Of a stretch of 64,000 nucleotides of DNA, positions 8,596 to 16,642 are shown piece after piece; positions within the stretch are counted from its first letter, which is position 1; every line of letters starts with the position of its first letter. The notes under the pieces were generated by a model, which had not been told where the DNA came from, did no database searches, and saw only the letters and a list, made by a program, of their open reading frames with translations. The DNA lies in assembly GCA_023450085.1 (NCBI GenBank), contig JAEXHI010000030.1, forward strand, positions 248,001 through 312,000. Reading direction: 5' to 3'. The position numbers and the translations under genes were made by a program. The DNA comes from Bacteroidota bacterium (GTDB taxonomy: Bacteria; Bacteroidota; Bacteroidia; Sphingobacteriales; Sphingobacteriaceae).

Positions 8596-9588
8596 TTATC
8601 TAGGGAAAGTGAAACTTAGTCCTAAAGCTAAGGCCTGACTTTTTTGTACTTTCAAGTCCATATCTCTATCGTATAAAATTACGCCAGTTAGTGATACGTT
8701 CATAAAGCGGTTAATTCTAGAAGTTGCCGACATATCCAAACGATGATCAATGTGGCCAAAATTATCATAAGGAATAAACATGTTGTACTTTCCTTTTAAG
8801 ACTACATTTTTAACCACTTCTTTTTCGAAATTGCTCACAATTTGAAAAGCGAGCTCATTTTTAATCCTGCTTCCAATGGGAACACCAAAATTTTTGGAAT
8901 TGGTTTTATAAATGTTGGTATCTAGTACAAAAGTTTGACGGGCAGTACCAGTACCGATACGGGTAGAAAAAACAGCGCTAGGCTTATATTCAAAACCCAG
9001 TGATTCGGTAAAATAACCCGGCGACATGAACTTAGAAAGTAGTTTCGCTACTTCATTTCCCTGCGCATCTCTTGAATAAGAGAAACCCTTGTCAAACTGC
9101 GATTCGAAACTTAACGAGGCAAAGAAATACCAGTTTTTAGACAATTGTACAGCAGCCTTGTTATCCCAATAAATACGGTCATTGGTTTTCTTTTGCAGCT
9201 GATCCTTGTTTTTAACCTTTCCGTATTGCAAAATCACCTCAGTAGTATAACTATAACTTTCTTTACTGTATTCAGCCTTGTAGTTCACCAATCCACCAAG
9301 AGCAATAGAGTTTACCCCACCACCTTTCCAGTTATCACTAAATGAAGCTTGGTTGGCATTAATGCTTATGGTACCTTTTGTTTTCCAATAATTGATTTTT
9401 GCTTTTACCAATGCGGGACTCAATTCCACAGGTTGGAAAGTAATGACGCCCGTTCTTGAAGGTAAAGGGCTTCGCTTTAGTCTAATTTCCAAATCTTTTA
9501 CGGGAATGGGAACAGTGTCTATTTCTTGGGCAGAAACAGAACCATAAAGAGCCAATACAGTAGAAATGGTAAATACTAAACGCTTCAT
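8596..9588 (-). CDS. DUF3078 outer-membrane-like protein
   Basis: The 330-residue protein has a Sec signal peptide (MKRLVFTISTVLALYGSVSAQ) and a body of alternating amphipathic strands (SYSYTTEVILQYG, WYFFASLSFESQFDKGFSY, ALALGLSFTFPR) matching the Bacteroidota DUF3078 family. It ends in an aromatic FTFPR-type terminal strand, consistent with an outer-membrane beta-barrel. Function is unknown. It is monocistronic, as far as the sequence shows. Confidence 0.8.
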   Translation of the reverse strand: MKRLVFTISTVLALYGSVSAQEIDTVPIPVKDLEIRLKRSPLPSRTGVITFQPVELSPALVKAKINYWKTKGTISINANQASFSDNWKGGGVNSIALGGLVNYKAEYSKESYSYTTEVILQYGKVKNKDQLQKKTNDRIYWDNKAAVQLSKNWYFFASLSFESQFDKGFSYSRDAQGNEVAKLLSKFMSPGYFTESLGFEYKPSAVFSTRIGTGTARQTFVLDTNIYKTNSKNFGVPIGSRIKNELAFQIVSNFEKEVVKNVVLKGKYNMFIPYDNFGHIDHRLDMSATSRINRFMNVSLTGVILYDRDMDLKVQKSQALALGLSFTFPR

Positions 9589-9660
9589 TCTTCACAAAGA
9601 AACGTAAAATTTTATAAAATGTTTATAGCGATGACGTGTTTATGTAATCAAATTGATAAG

Positions 9661-9987
9661 CTAAACGTAAATGTATTTTATCCACGCGAACCATTTTCTT
9701 GTGCTTAAATAGGAGAGATTTTGTTCATGTAGATAGGCTTCTTTCTCGAATGAAATATTTAAATATGCCTCTTGATGATTTCTGTATTTCAGTAAGTTAT
9801 ATAGATATTGTAGGCTATAGAAAAGATAAAAAGGAACAATCAACAACTCCAATTGTTGGCGGTGATGTATTTTCTCGTGGTTAACTAAAACCGTCTCGTT
9901 TTTGTAAGAAGCTTTTTGGATTAAAATAAATGGATAAATAGCCATGGCCGCTACTCGGAGTTGTGGAATAACGACAAACCAAGCCAT
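9661..9987 (-). CDS. Small HExxH membrane-associated protein
   Basis: A 108-residue protein with two hydrophobic segments (N-terminal MAWFVVIPQLRVAAMAIYPF and a central LLIVPFYLFYSLQYLYNLL) and a zinc-protease-like HEKIH motif near residue 37, followed by QQLE. A glutamate-rich stretch (FEKEAYLHE) downstream could give a third ligand. It resembles short Bacteroidota proteins with an M56-like HExxH core, but no full peptidase domain is present. Its ATG overlaps the stop of the upstream gene by one base (TAATG), so translation is probably coupled to the carboxypeptidase-regulatory-domain protein. Confidence 0.6.
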   Translation of the reverse strand: MAWFVVIPQLRVAAMAIYPFILIQKASYKNETVLVNHEKIHHRQQLELLIVPFYLFYSLQYLYNLLKYRNHQEAYLNISFEKEAYLHEQNLSYLSTRKWFAWIKYIYV

Positions 9988-10736
9988 TATAATTTGTCTA
10001 TACTTAGTTCGGGCAGCTTTGGCAAACGGAACATAGATGGATTACGTTTGTAAGAGGCATAGCTGTTTTTCACAAATTGTATAAAAGCATATTCAGAGGC
10101 GCTAAGCACAAATTGGTAAGTTGGCCTGTACTGCGTCATGAAATCTTGTAGGTTCTCTTCTTTAATATCAATCAAGTTCTTAACGTAAGTAGGATTGTAG
10201 CGATAATCAATCACCTGCTCTTTATAGTCCTTCTCTAGGATTTGCTGTAAATGACGTGCATTTTTGCCATCTCGGCTCAATAAATTATAAATAGCATCTA
10301 TACCTAAACCAACACCTCTTTGACCTAGGTTCAGCAGGTCTCTGCTGCTGCCTCGATCCAGTTTGTACTTAAACTCATCTAGTTTTGATTTGTACAGTTC
10401 TTGGGGTGTTTTGGCCTTGCCGTAAATACTTACTTCTTTTAATCTGATTCCCATGGAGCGTAGTTGGAAAACAATGGCGCTCTGTCCACGATAAACCACA
10501 GTATCCATGGCATGACCACTAAGTGCGGCAAACAAAGTGTCGCCAAGTTTTACGGGAGCCACAAATTCACCTTTGGTATTATTGTAAAAACCTTCGTCTA
10601 AGGATGAGTTGTAGATATAAACTTTTGCCAGCCTTAACTTGGTATCTTTATCAACCACAAAGCCTTGTACCGCTTTTTGTTGGGCAAAAGCAGAGACCAC
10701 GTTAAATAAAAATATGCAGGCCAGTAGAAATCTCAT
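9987..10736 (-). CDS. Secreted protein with carboxypeptidase-regulatory-like domain
   Basis: The 249-residue protein has a Sec signal (MRFLLACIFLFNVVSAFAQ) followed by a CarboxypepD_reg-like beta-sandwich (AVQGFVVDKDTKLRLAKVYI, NTKGEFVAPVKLGDTL, RLKEVSIYG) that in larger proteins precedes TonB-dependent barrels. Here there is no barrel; the rest is helical and charged. It is probably periplasmic or anchored at the inner face of the outer membrane. The small HExxH protein gene follows with a one-base overlap. Function is not known. Confidence 0.72.
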   Translation of the reverse strand: MRFLLACIFLFNVVSAFAQQKAVQGFVVDKDTKLRLAKVYIYNSSLDEGFYNNTKGEFVAPVKLGDTLFAALSGHAMDTVVYRGQSAIVFQLRSMGIRLKEVSIYGKAKTPQELYKSKLDEFKYKLDRGSSRDLLNLGQRGVGLGIDAIYNLLSRDGKNARHLQQILEKDYKEQVIDYRYNPTYVKNLIDIKEENLQDFMTQYRPTYQFVLSASEYAFIQFVKNSYASYKRNPSMFRLPKLPELSIDKL

Positions 10737-10744
10737 TTTACAAG

Positions 10745-10752
10745 CAAAGCTA
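10745..10752 (-). promoter_or_regulatory. -7 promoter box close to a start codon
   Basis: The minus strand reads TAGCTTTG (TAnnTTTG), only eight bases before the ATG at 10736. If used, the transcript would have almost no 5' leader. Confidence 0.55.
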
Positions 10753-10786
10753 CAATTTTAACGGATTGGTGTGATTGATCTTAACA

Positions 10787-11632
10787 TTATTTAACCACCA
10801 CCAGTTTTTGGCCCACCTTAATATTGTTGTCTTGCAATTGGTTGAGGGCTTTTAAATCGTCAACAGAGATTTTATAGAGCTGGCTTATTCTATATAGTGT
10901 TTCTCCTGCTTGTACCACATGATATTTCCCATTTTCCAATGAAGCTGGTGGATCTTTTGGTGCTACGTTTACAGGTGCATATAGTTTTTTCTCGTTAGGA
11001 ATATTGGCATTGATTTCTTTGAAAACTTTATCTTCCCTAGCCAGTTTTTCACGTTCACTTTCTGGCAGATCATATTGATTTAGGTTGTATTTTTCAATTA
11101 GGTTAATGAGCAAATCCGGATATTTTGGATTGGTGGCATAACCAGCGTTTTTAAGTCCAATGGCCCAATTGCGATAGTCATTTTTATCTAGCTCAAAAAG
11201 TGCAGCATAGCGTTTGCGCTTTAAAAACTCCGAATGGTCTTTGTATGATTCTCGAGGGTCTTTATATACTCGGAAACAATCGTCTCTTTGATCGTCGTCC
11301 TTATAATAAGCTTTGCCTTTCCAGTCAGAAGTACATTTAATGCCGAAGTGGTTATTGGCATATTTGGCAAGATCGCTGGCTCCGCTACCCGATTCCAAAA
11401 TGCCTTGTGCCAAAGTGATACTTGCTGGAATACCGTATTTATTCATTTCCTCGATGGCTATACTTTTAAAAGCATCAATATAAGAAATGGTGGTATAGGA
11501 AATCGGATTAGGATTGTCCTTTTTGGCATTTTTTTCTATCTGTTTATTATTGCGGCTGTATTGCCTGCTTTTACAAGCACTTCCTAAAGTTAGTGCCAAC
11601 ATTAGAATAAGCAGCGATTTGTTTTTACTCAT
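10787..11632 (-). CDS. Glucosaminidase-LysM lipoprotein (peptidoglycan hydrolase)
   Basis: This 281-residue lipoprotein (signal MSKNKSLLILMLALTLGSAC) has a FlgJ/AcmA-type mannosyl-glycoprotein endo-beta-N-acetylglucosaminidase domain (about 50-190; ITLAQGILESGSGASDLA contains the catalytic-glutamate segment, then NNHFGIKC) and a C-terminal LysM repeat (YHVVQAGETLYRISQLYKIS). It should cleave or remodel peptidoglycan. The next gene upstream encodes a paralogue with the same layout, six bases away, so the two are an operon that arose by duplication. This copy has a lipobox; the other has a normal signal peptide. Confidence 0.9.
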   Translation of the reverse strand: MSKNKSLLILMLALTLGSACKSRQYSRNNKQIEKNAKKDNPNPISYTTISYIDAFKSIAIEEMNKYGIPASITLAQGILESGSGASDLAKYANNHFGIKCTSDWKGKAYYKDDDQRDDCFRVYKDPRESYKDHSEFLKRKRYAALFELDKNDYRNWAIGLKNAGYATNPKYPDLLINLIEKYNLNQYDLPESEREKLAREDKVFKEINANIPNEKKLYAPVNVAPKDPPASLENGKYHVVQAGETLYRISQLYKISVDDLKALNQLQDNNIKVGQKLVVVK

Positions 11633-11638
11633 TTTTCA

Positions 11639-12307
11639 CTAAAGTTTCAGTTTCTGTCCAGGTTTAAGAGCATTTGACTTGAGTCCATTTTTATTTTTAA
11701 TGGCCTTAACCGTTGTTTTATTTCGCTTGGCAATAAGACCTAAGTTATCTCCTTGTTTAACGGTATAAGTACGTCCAGATTTCTTCTTCGAACGATAAAC
11801 CGGTTTTGGGTCAACGGGCTCTACGTAGTCTTCGGGACGGTTGTCATACTGGAAAAGTTCGTATTTTTTGATGAGCGCTATTACCTGTGTAGCCCATGTC
11901 CGGCTACGAGCGTAACCTCCTCTTTGTATACCCCTTGCCCAAGCTTTAAAATCATATTGATCATACTTATCAAAAAGCACGTTAAAATAGCTGCGGCTTT
12001 TCAAAAAGGTAATAAAGTGATTGTATGAAGAGTCTACCGTTGGAAAATCTTTATAGGACGATCGGATTTCGGTGCTGGAATTTTTGCCCTTAATGCCAAA
12101 ATGGTTATTCAAGTGTCTGGCAATTTTACTTTTGCCTGCCGCTGACTCGTGGATGGCCACACCTAAGATAATACTTGCTGGGATATGGTGCTCTTCCATG
12201 AGGTCCTTCGCCACATCGGCATATTCTTCAATATACTCTTCAGTAGTTTGTGCAAAGGCAAATATTGTTTTTGTACATAGGAAGAGCAAGAATAGAAATT
12301 TCTTCAT
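11639..12307 (-). CDS. Secreted glucosaminidase-LysM protein
   Basis: The 222-residue paralogue of the following gene: Sec signal (MKKFLFLLFLCTKTIFAFAQ), glucosaminidase domain (HHIPASIILGVAIHESAAGK with the catalytic-glutamate segment, then NNHFGIKGKNSS), a basic linker, and one LysM repeat at the C-terminus (TYTVKQGDNLGLIAKRNKTT). It lacks the lipid anchor of its partner and is therefore predicted to be soluble in the periplasm. It is first in the two-gene operon. Confidence 0.9.
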   Translation of the reverse strand: MKKFLFLLFLCTKTIFAFAQTTEEYIEEYADVAKDLMEEHHIPASIILGVAIHESAAGKSKIARHLNNHFGIKGKNSSTEIRSSYKDFPTVDSSYNHFITFLKSRSYFNVLFDKYDQYDFKAWARGIQRGGYARSRTWATQVIALIKKYELFQYDNRPEDYVEPVDPKPVYRSKKKSGRTYTVKQGDNLGLIAKRNKTTVKAIKNKNGLKSNALKPGQKLKL

Positions 12308-12384
12308 TGTTTTTTAATCTTTAGGATTAAACTTTCGTTTTAAGATCACTTCATTATATTTTCTTGCAAAGACAAGAATATTGC

Positions 12385-12412
12385 TGTCATTGCGAGCTTT
12401 GCGAAGCAATCC
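12385..12412. repeat. REP-like repeat, solo arm
   Basis: TGTCATTGCGAG then GCGAAGCAATCC is one arm of the family seen as pairs at 2051-2155 and 19479-19559. No matching second arm is visible in this gap, which holds nothing else recognisable. Confidence 0.75.
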
Positions 12413-12427
12413 CTTGCGCCAATTGAA

Positions 12428-13057
12428 CTACTTTTTTCTGATGACGAATAAGCCATCCCTAACTGGTAAAATCAACTTTTCTACCCGTTGGTCTTCATTT
12501 ATTTTATCGTTAAAAGAACTGATGTTCTTGGTGTCTTTATCTTGTGCATTATTGACAATTTTACCACTCCAAAGCACATTATCCACTATAATTAATCCAC
12601 CACTTTTTACCCGATCAAAAATAAGGTCGTAATAAGTGCCGTTATTTTTTTTGTCGGCATCAATAAAAACCAAGTCAAAGGTTTCGTTAAGTTGGGACAA
12701 GCTTTGTTGTGCATCGCCAAGGATATACTCTATTTTAGAATTTAAAGGAGATTTGGCAAAATTTTCTCTTACCATATCTTCTAACTCTTCGTTAATATCT
12801 AAGGTATAAATGATGCCATCTTGAGTTAGGCCTTCGGCTAAACATAAGGTAGCATATCCAGTGAAAGTGCCTATTTCCAAAATTCTTTTTGGTGAAATCA
12901 TTTTACTGAGCATACTCAATACGCGACCTTGATAGTGGCCGCTTAGCATACGCGGCATTAATACTTTAAGGTTGGTTTCCCTATCAATATGTTGTAACAA
13001 TTGGTCTTCGGGTTCGCAATATTTGAGCAAAAGCTGTTGTAGTTCTTCGCTAATCAT
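12428..13057 (-). CDS. SAM-dependent O-methyltransferase
   Basis: A 209-residue class I methyltransferase of the caffeoyl-CoA O-methyltransferase-like family (Methyltransf_3). Motif I is ILEIGTFTGYATLCLAEGL, the acidic loop is YTLDINEE, and the metal/catalytic segment is DLVFIDADKKNNGTYYD followed by LIIVDNVLWSGKI. Full length for the bacterial family, cytoplasmic. It starts five bases after ruvX, so the two are co-transcribed. The methyl acceptor is unknown. Confidence 0.9.
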   Translation of the reverse strand: MISEELQQLLLKYCEPEDQLLQHIDRETNLKVLMPRMLSGHYQGRVLSMLSKMISPKRILEIGTFTGYATLCLAEGLTQDGIIYTLDINEELEDMVRENFAKSPLNSKIEYILGDAQQSLSQLNETFDLVFIDADKKNNGTYYDLIFDRVKSGGLIIVDNVLWSGKIVNNAQDKDTKNISSFNDKINEDQRVEKLILPVRDGLFVIRKK

Positions 13058-13062
13058 TGTGC

Positions 13063-13479
13063 TTATAAACGGTTTTGTTCCATATAATATTGCAGAATTA
13101 TAGTTGCCGAGATGGTATCGACCCTTTCTTTGTCTCTTCTGTCGCTTTTTTTCAGGCCGCTTTGCATAATGGTGGCTTGTGCCATTTTAGAAGTAAAGCG
13201 CTCGTCAACGAAGTGTTGTGGAACACTAGGAAAGTTCTTTTTTAAAATGGTTGAAAAACCTTTAACGTGTTGTGCATTTTCAGAAGGAGAGCCGTCCATT
13301 TGTTTTGGATCACCAAGAACGAAAGCTTCTACCTGTTCTGTCAGCATGTATTTCTTGATGAACTCAACAATATCCTTCGGGTGGATGGTGTCAAGCCCTG
13401 TTGCAATAATTTGCAAAGGATCAGTAACGGCAATGCCGATACGCTTGGTGCCATAATCAAAAGCCATGATGCGTGCCAT
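13063..13479 (-). CDS. ruvX: Holliday junction resolvase-like protein RuvX/YqgF
   Basis: A 138-residue RNase H-fold nuclease of the YqgF family, known for roles in pre-16S rRNA processing and as a putative Holliday junction resolvase. The first strand carries the conserved Asp (RIMAFDYGTKRIGIAVTDP), with the VDERFTS motif in the middle and a C-terminal Asp in RVDTISATIILQYYM. It is the first gene of an operon with the O-methyltransferase gene; a -7 box lies 16 bases upstream. Confidence 0.95.
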   Translation of the reverse strand: MARIMAFDYGTKRIGIAVTDPLQIIATGLDTIHPKDIVEFIKKYMLTEQVEAFVLGDPKQMDGSPSENAQHVKGFSTILKKNFPSVPQHFVDERFTSKMAQATIMQSGLKKSDRRDKERVDTISATIILQYYMEQNRL

Positions 13480-13494
13480 GGTGCCAAAGATAGG

Positions 13495-13502
13495 ATTATT
13501 TT
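13495..13502 (-). promoter_or_regulatory. -7 promoter box for ruvX
   Basis: The minus strand reads TATCTTTG (TAnnTTTG), 16 bases before the start codon. Confidence 0.6.
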
Positions 13503-13529
13503 AATTGACGGGTTTGAGTCTCACTTCTA

Positions 13530-13615
13530 CTTTGCGTTCTTCGCGTGTCTTTTATTTTTCTTAGCGGTTAAAATTTACCGCAAAGGTTTATGAAGTTTTC
13601 GCAAAGAATGCAAAG
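13530..13615. repeat. Inverted repeat of the CTTTGCGTTCTTCGCG type
   Basis: CTTTGCGTTCTTCGCG (13530-13545) pairs with CGCAAAGAATGCAAAG (13600-13615), with one mismatch. Between them lies a smaller GCGGT/ACCGC hairpin (13564-13581). This looks like a dispersed non-coding repeat. The gap 13480-13764 holds this element, two outward promoter boxes, and no gene. Confidence 0.6.
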
Positions 13616-13699
13616 GAATGAATAGCAAACGTTGTAAGCCCTAAATTTAAATAGAAACGATTTATCTGCTTTTCTCATTAAAACAAGAAACAAAAAAAA

Positions 13700-13707
13700 T
13701 ATTTTTG
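13700..13707 (+). promoter_or_regulatory. -7 promoter box for the sigma factor operon
   Basis: TATTTTTG matches TAnnTTTG and lies 57 bases before the TTG start of the sigma factor gene. Confidence 0.5.
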
Positions 13708-13764
13708 TAGCATGATGCAACGTTTTGATTTTCACGTTGTCTTTTGATCAGAACGCTTTAGAAT

Positions 13765-14316
13765 TTGGAAACTGTTTACATAGACAAACACGCGGATTTA
13801 GTAGCCGAATGCCGAACAGGCAGCAGGAAGGCACAATTTGAGATATACAAGTTGTATGCTGCGGCTATGTACAACGTGGCCCTGAGGATTGTTAATGACG
13901 ATGCCGAGGCGGAAGATGTGCTGCAAGAGGCCTTTTTGGATGCCTTTAATCGCATTGCCGACTTTAGACAAGAAACAACTTTTGGCTTGTGGTTAAAACA
14001 AATCGTGATTAATCGGTCTATTAATTATCTGCGCAAACGTAAAATGGAAACGGTAAGTGTAGATGAAGTGGAAATAGCCGATGAACAGGAACCAGATTTT
14101 GAAGAAACACAATTAAAGGTAGAGGCTATAAAAAGTGCAATGGCCGAATTGCCAGATGGTTATAGAGTGGTGTTGAGTTTGTACTTGTTTGAAGGCTATG
14201 ACCACGAAGAGATTGCACATATTTTGAAAATAACAGAAAACACATCTCGCACACAATATATGCGAGCAAAAAGAAAGTTGAATAGTTTATTAGTAACGAA
14301 AGGAGTAGCAAGATGA
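13765..14316 (+). CDS. ECF-type RNA polymerase sigma factor
   Basis: A 183-residue sigma-70 family protein with only regions 2 and 4. Region 2 is AMYNVALRIVNDDAEAEDVLQEAF and TTFGLWLKQIVINRSINYLRK. Region 4 is LPDGYRVVLSLYLFEGYDHE and ITENTSRTQYMRAKRKL. The start is taken as TTG, because an in-frame TAG lies six bases upstream and the next ATG would cut into region 2. The stop overlaps the start of the next gene (ATGA), so the downstream membrane protein is probably its anti-sigma factor. Confidence 0.9.
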   Translation: METVYIDKHADLVAECRTGSRKAQFEIYKLYAAAMYNVALRIVNDDAEAEDVLQEAFLDAFNRIADFRQETTFGLWLKQIVINRSINYLRKRKMETVSVDEVEIADEQEPDFEETQLKVEAIKSAMAELPDGYRVVLSLYLFEGYDHEEIAHILKITENTSRTQYMRAKRKLNSLLVTKGVAR

Positions 14317-14846
14317 ACAATAAATTAGAGGGGTTTGTAAGAGATAACAAAAAGCAATTTGAGGTAAAAGGCCCTTCGGATGAACTTTGGGGTAAAATTG
14401 CCGCAGAGTTGGATAAAAAACAACCTAAGAAAAAAACATTTGGTCTTTACCAGTGGATGAGCATTGCGGCAATGTTAGTGCTTACGATAGGCATGTATTT
14501 TGGCTATCAGTATAAAAAATCAACCACTGAAATTTTAGTAGCAGATATTAACCCTGGCTTAGGTAAAAAAGAAGTAAGGTTTACCAGCCTAATCGAAGAA
14601 AAAAGAGATAGTTTGCAAGTTTTATCTAATGCGGATCCAGAGCTTTATAAACAGTTTATTGCCGATATGAGCAAGCTGGATAAAGATTATCAGGAATTGA
14701 AAAATCAGTTGCAAACTAGTCCAAACAAAGCCTTAGTTGGAAAGGCAATGATGAAAAATCTGGAGATACAACTACAGATGATCAGCCAACAGTTATACAT
14801 TATCAATCAAGTCAATCAATATAAAAAAGAGGAGAAAACGATTTAA
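14313..14846 (+). CDS. Putative membrane anti-sigma factor
   Basis: A 177-residue protein with a cytosolic N-terminus (FVRDNKKQFEVKGPSDELWGKIAAELDKK), one membrane helix around residues 45-66 (WMSIAAMLVLTIGMYFGYQY) and a periplasmic helical tail with coiled-coil character (LDKDYQELKNQLQTSPNK). No zinc-binding anti-sigma motif is seen. The assignment rests on the four-base overlap with the ECF sigma gene and on the topology. Confidence 0.7.
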   Translation: MNNKLEGFVRDNKKQFEVKGPSDELWGKIAAELDKKQPKKKTFGLYQWMSIAAMLVLTIGMYFGYQYKKSTTEILVADINPGLGKKEVRFTSLIEEKRDSLQVLSNADPELYKQFIADMSKLDKDYQELKNQLQTSPNKALVGKAMMKNLEIQLQMISQQLYIINQVNQYKKEEKTI

Positions 14847-14921
14847 TACTTTATTTCTTTCGACGTCGGTTATAATGTATTTAAAACAGTTTTGCTCTGC
14901 CAAAAACAAGTTTTAAAGAAA

Positions 14922-16298
14922 ATGAAAAATATTATATTTAGTATCTCGGCCTTGGTTTGGTCGGTACTACAAGCAAATGCGCAGGTGGGCGTGCCCCCTA
15001 CGCCTCCAGCACCTACGGCCCCTGCGGCCGAGTATAGCCAAAGTTCTTCAACTTCGGTATCTAGAACATCAGTAAGCACCCATCAAAAAACAACAAAGGA
15101 TGGAAAGGTAGTAAAGGAGTACACTGAAAGTTATAACAACTACCAACAGGGTCAATACGATGATCCGCAAAGGACGAAGTCTTTTTCAAAATCATACAGT
15201 ATTGGTCGTGGGGAAAAGGTAAACGTTTCTAACATTTATGGAAACCTTATCATAAAAACTTGGGATAAGAGTGAGGTGAAGGTAGATGCTGATATTAGGG
15301 CCTTTGCTAACTCTGAGGATGAAGCACAGAAATTGATAGACAACGTATCTATCACTTCTTCGAAAAATGGAGATGAGGCCGTTTTTAAAACTCAAATGGA
15401 AGATAGAAACGGAAGCTGGGGCAATGGAAGCAGAAATGGCAAGAGATGGCGCAGGGAAGTGAAGATTTTTATGACTGTTTATTTGCCCTCAAGCGTTGCC
15501 CTTAGTGCTTCTCAACAGTATGGTAACCTCGAAATGTCCGATTTTTCAGGCCCAACAGCGCTTAAGGTACAGTACGGAAAATTAATTACTGGCGATTTAA
15601 ACAACGTTAACAATTTTATTTCAGCACAATACACCAGTGTAGATTTAAAAGATGTAAATAAAGCGACCATTAAACAGCAATATGGTAGTGGCTTAACCAT
15701 TGCCTCTATTGGAGATTTGAATCTTAATGCCCAATATGCTACTGTTCGTATTGGTGATATCAAGAGAAATGCAAACATTAGACAACAATATGGCAGCGGA
15801 CTTAGCATTGAATCGGTAGGTAATTTAGAATTAGATGCCCAATATGCTTCGGTGAAAATAGGCACGGTGAGAGGCGAAGCGGGAATTAAAGTACAATATG
15901 GTAGCGGCCTAAACATTGAACAGGTTGGCAATTTGAGCCTTACCTCGCAATATACGGGGGTAAGAGTAGGTAGGCTGACAGGTATTTTTACAGCCAAATC
16001 TCAGTATGGTGGTAAAATGACGGTTGAAAAAATTGAAGCGAGCAGTAAAACGATTAATCTTGATACTGAGTATATTACCATTTCTCTAGGTTTTGCTCCA
16101 AACTTCGGTGGTAGCTTAAATGTAGATACGCAATATGCCAGCTTTAAATACGGAGAAAACGTTAACGCTAGAAGGGTTGGAGCGGATGATGATGACCGTG
16201 GTTATAGTTCAACAAAGGAATACACGGGGACTGTTGGAAAGGGAGGACCTTCGAATGTTAAGGTTACCGTGAGATATAATTCATTGACGATAAGATAA
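14922..16298 (+). CDS. Secreted beta-repeat (DUF4097-like) adhesin-type protein
   Basis: The start at 14922 gives a good signal peptide (MKNIIFSISALVWSVLQANA); an upstream ATG at 14892 does not. Of 458 residues, the N-terminal part is Pro/Ser/Thr-rich. From about residue 190 there are at least eight turns of a roughly 20-residue beta-strand repeat with the signature QYGSGL or QYASVKIG alternating with GNLxLxAQY. This is the right-handed beta-solenoid pattern of DUF4097-type domains. It follows the sigma/anti-sigma pair in the same direction and may be the envelope output of that system. Ligand unknown. Confidence 0.75.
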   Translation: MKNIIFSISALVWSVLQANAQVGVPPTPPAPTAPAAEYSQSSSTSVSRTSVSTHQKTTKDGKVVKEYTESYNNYQQGQYDDPQRTKSFSKSYSIGRGEKVNVSNIYGNLIIKTWDKSEVKVDADIRAFANSEDEAQKLIDNVSITSSKNGDEAVFKTQMEDRNGSWGNGSRNGKRWRREVKIFMTVYLPSSVALSASQQYGNLEMSDFSGPTALKVQYGKLITGDLNNVNNFISAQYTSVDLKDVNKATIKQQYGSGLTIASIGDLNLNAQYATVRIGDIKRNANIRQQYGSGLSIESVGNLELDAQYASVKIGTVRGEAGIKVQYGSGLNIEQVGNLSLTSQYTGVRVGRLTGIFTAKSQYGGKMTVEKIEASSKTINLDTEYITISLGFAPNFGGSLNVDTQYASFKYGENVNARRVGADDDDRGYSSTKEYTGTVGKGGPSNVKVTVRYNSLTIR

Positions 16299-16320
16299 GT
16301 GATGAGGATGTAAAATGAGA

Positions 16321-16345
16321 AAAGGGGCCAATGAGCCCCTTTTTT
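16321..16345 (+). terminator. Rho-independent terminator after the beta-repeat gene
   Basis: AAAGGGGC / GCCCCTTT stem with a six-base loop and a T run, 23 bases after the stop. Confidence 0.9.
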
Positions 16346-16572
16346 ATTGGCTTTAATAGACTTACGAAGCTTCTAAAACTTCGTAAGTCTTGAGTGCAAA
16401 GGGGTGCTCGTAACAAACCTTTCTCTGGCTCTCTCCTTGGAAAGGAGAGAAGATTAGACAGTGCTAAATCATGTCTTTATAGTAAATTCCAATTTCTACT
16501 TACGTTCATAAGCACTATTCCCTCCCTAAAAAGGGAGAGATCCCAATTTTATCGGGAGAGAGGGTAAGCTAA
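16346..16572. repeat. Gene-free cluster of small inverted repeats
   Basis: Part of a 344-base gap between the beta-repeat gene and the epimerase gene. It holds a near-perfect 12-base inverted repeat AGACTTACGAAG / CTTCGTAAGTCT (16358-16369, 16379-16390, the same family as 8515-8547), a TCTCTCCTT/AAGGAGAGA hairpin (16430-16450), and a CTCCCT/AGGGAG palindrome with a second TCCC/GGGA arm pair (about 16520-16562). No open frame with coding character is present. Confidence 0.7.
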
Positions 16573-16582
16573 AGCAATAAAA

Positions 16583-16614
16583 AAACCTCGCAGTTTTTAG
16601 AACGTACGAGGTTT
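16583..16614 (-). terminator. Terminator of the PUL operon
   Basis: Arms AAACCTCG / CGAGGTTT with a T run on the minus-strand 3' side, 29 bases after the epimerase stop. Confidence 0.8.
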
Positions 16615-16642
16615 GGAACATTTAAGAGACGTTTTTTAAAAA

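Noticed and set aside
14892..14921. Upstream ATG of the beta-repeat protein
   Set aside because: The signal peptide begins at the ATG at 14922.
15690..16150. Regularly spaced repeated words (CAATATGG, CAGTATGG) resembling a CRISPR array
   Set aside because: They encode the QYG beta repeats of a protein, vary in spacing and sequence, and no cas genes are near.
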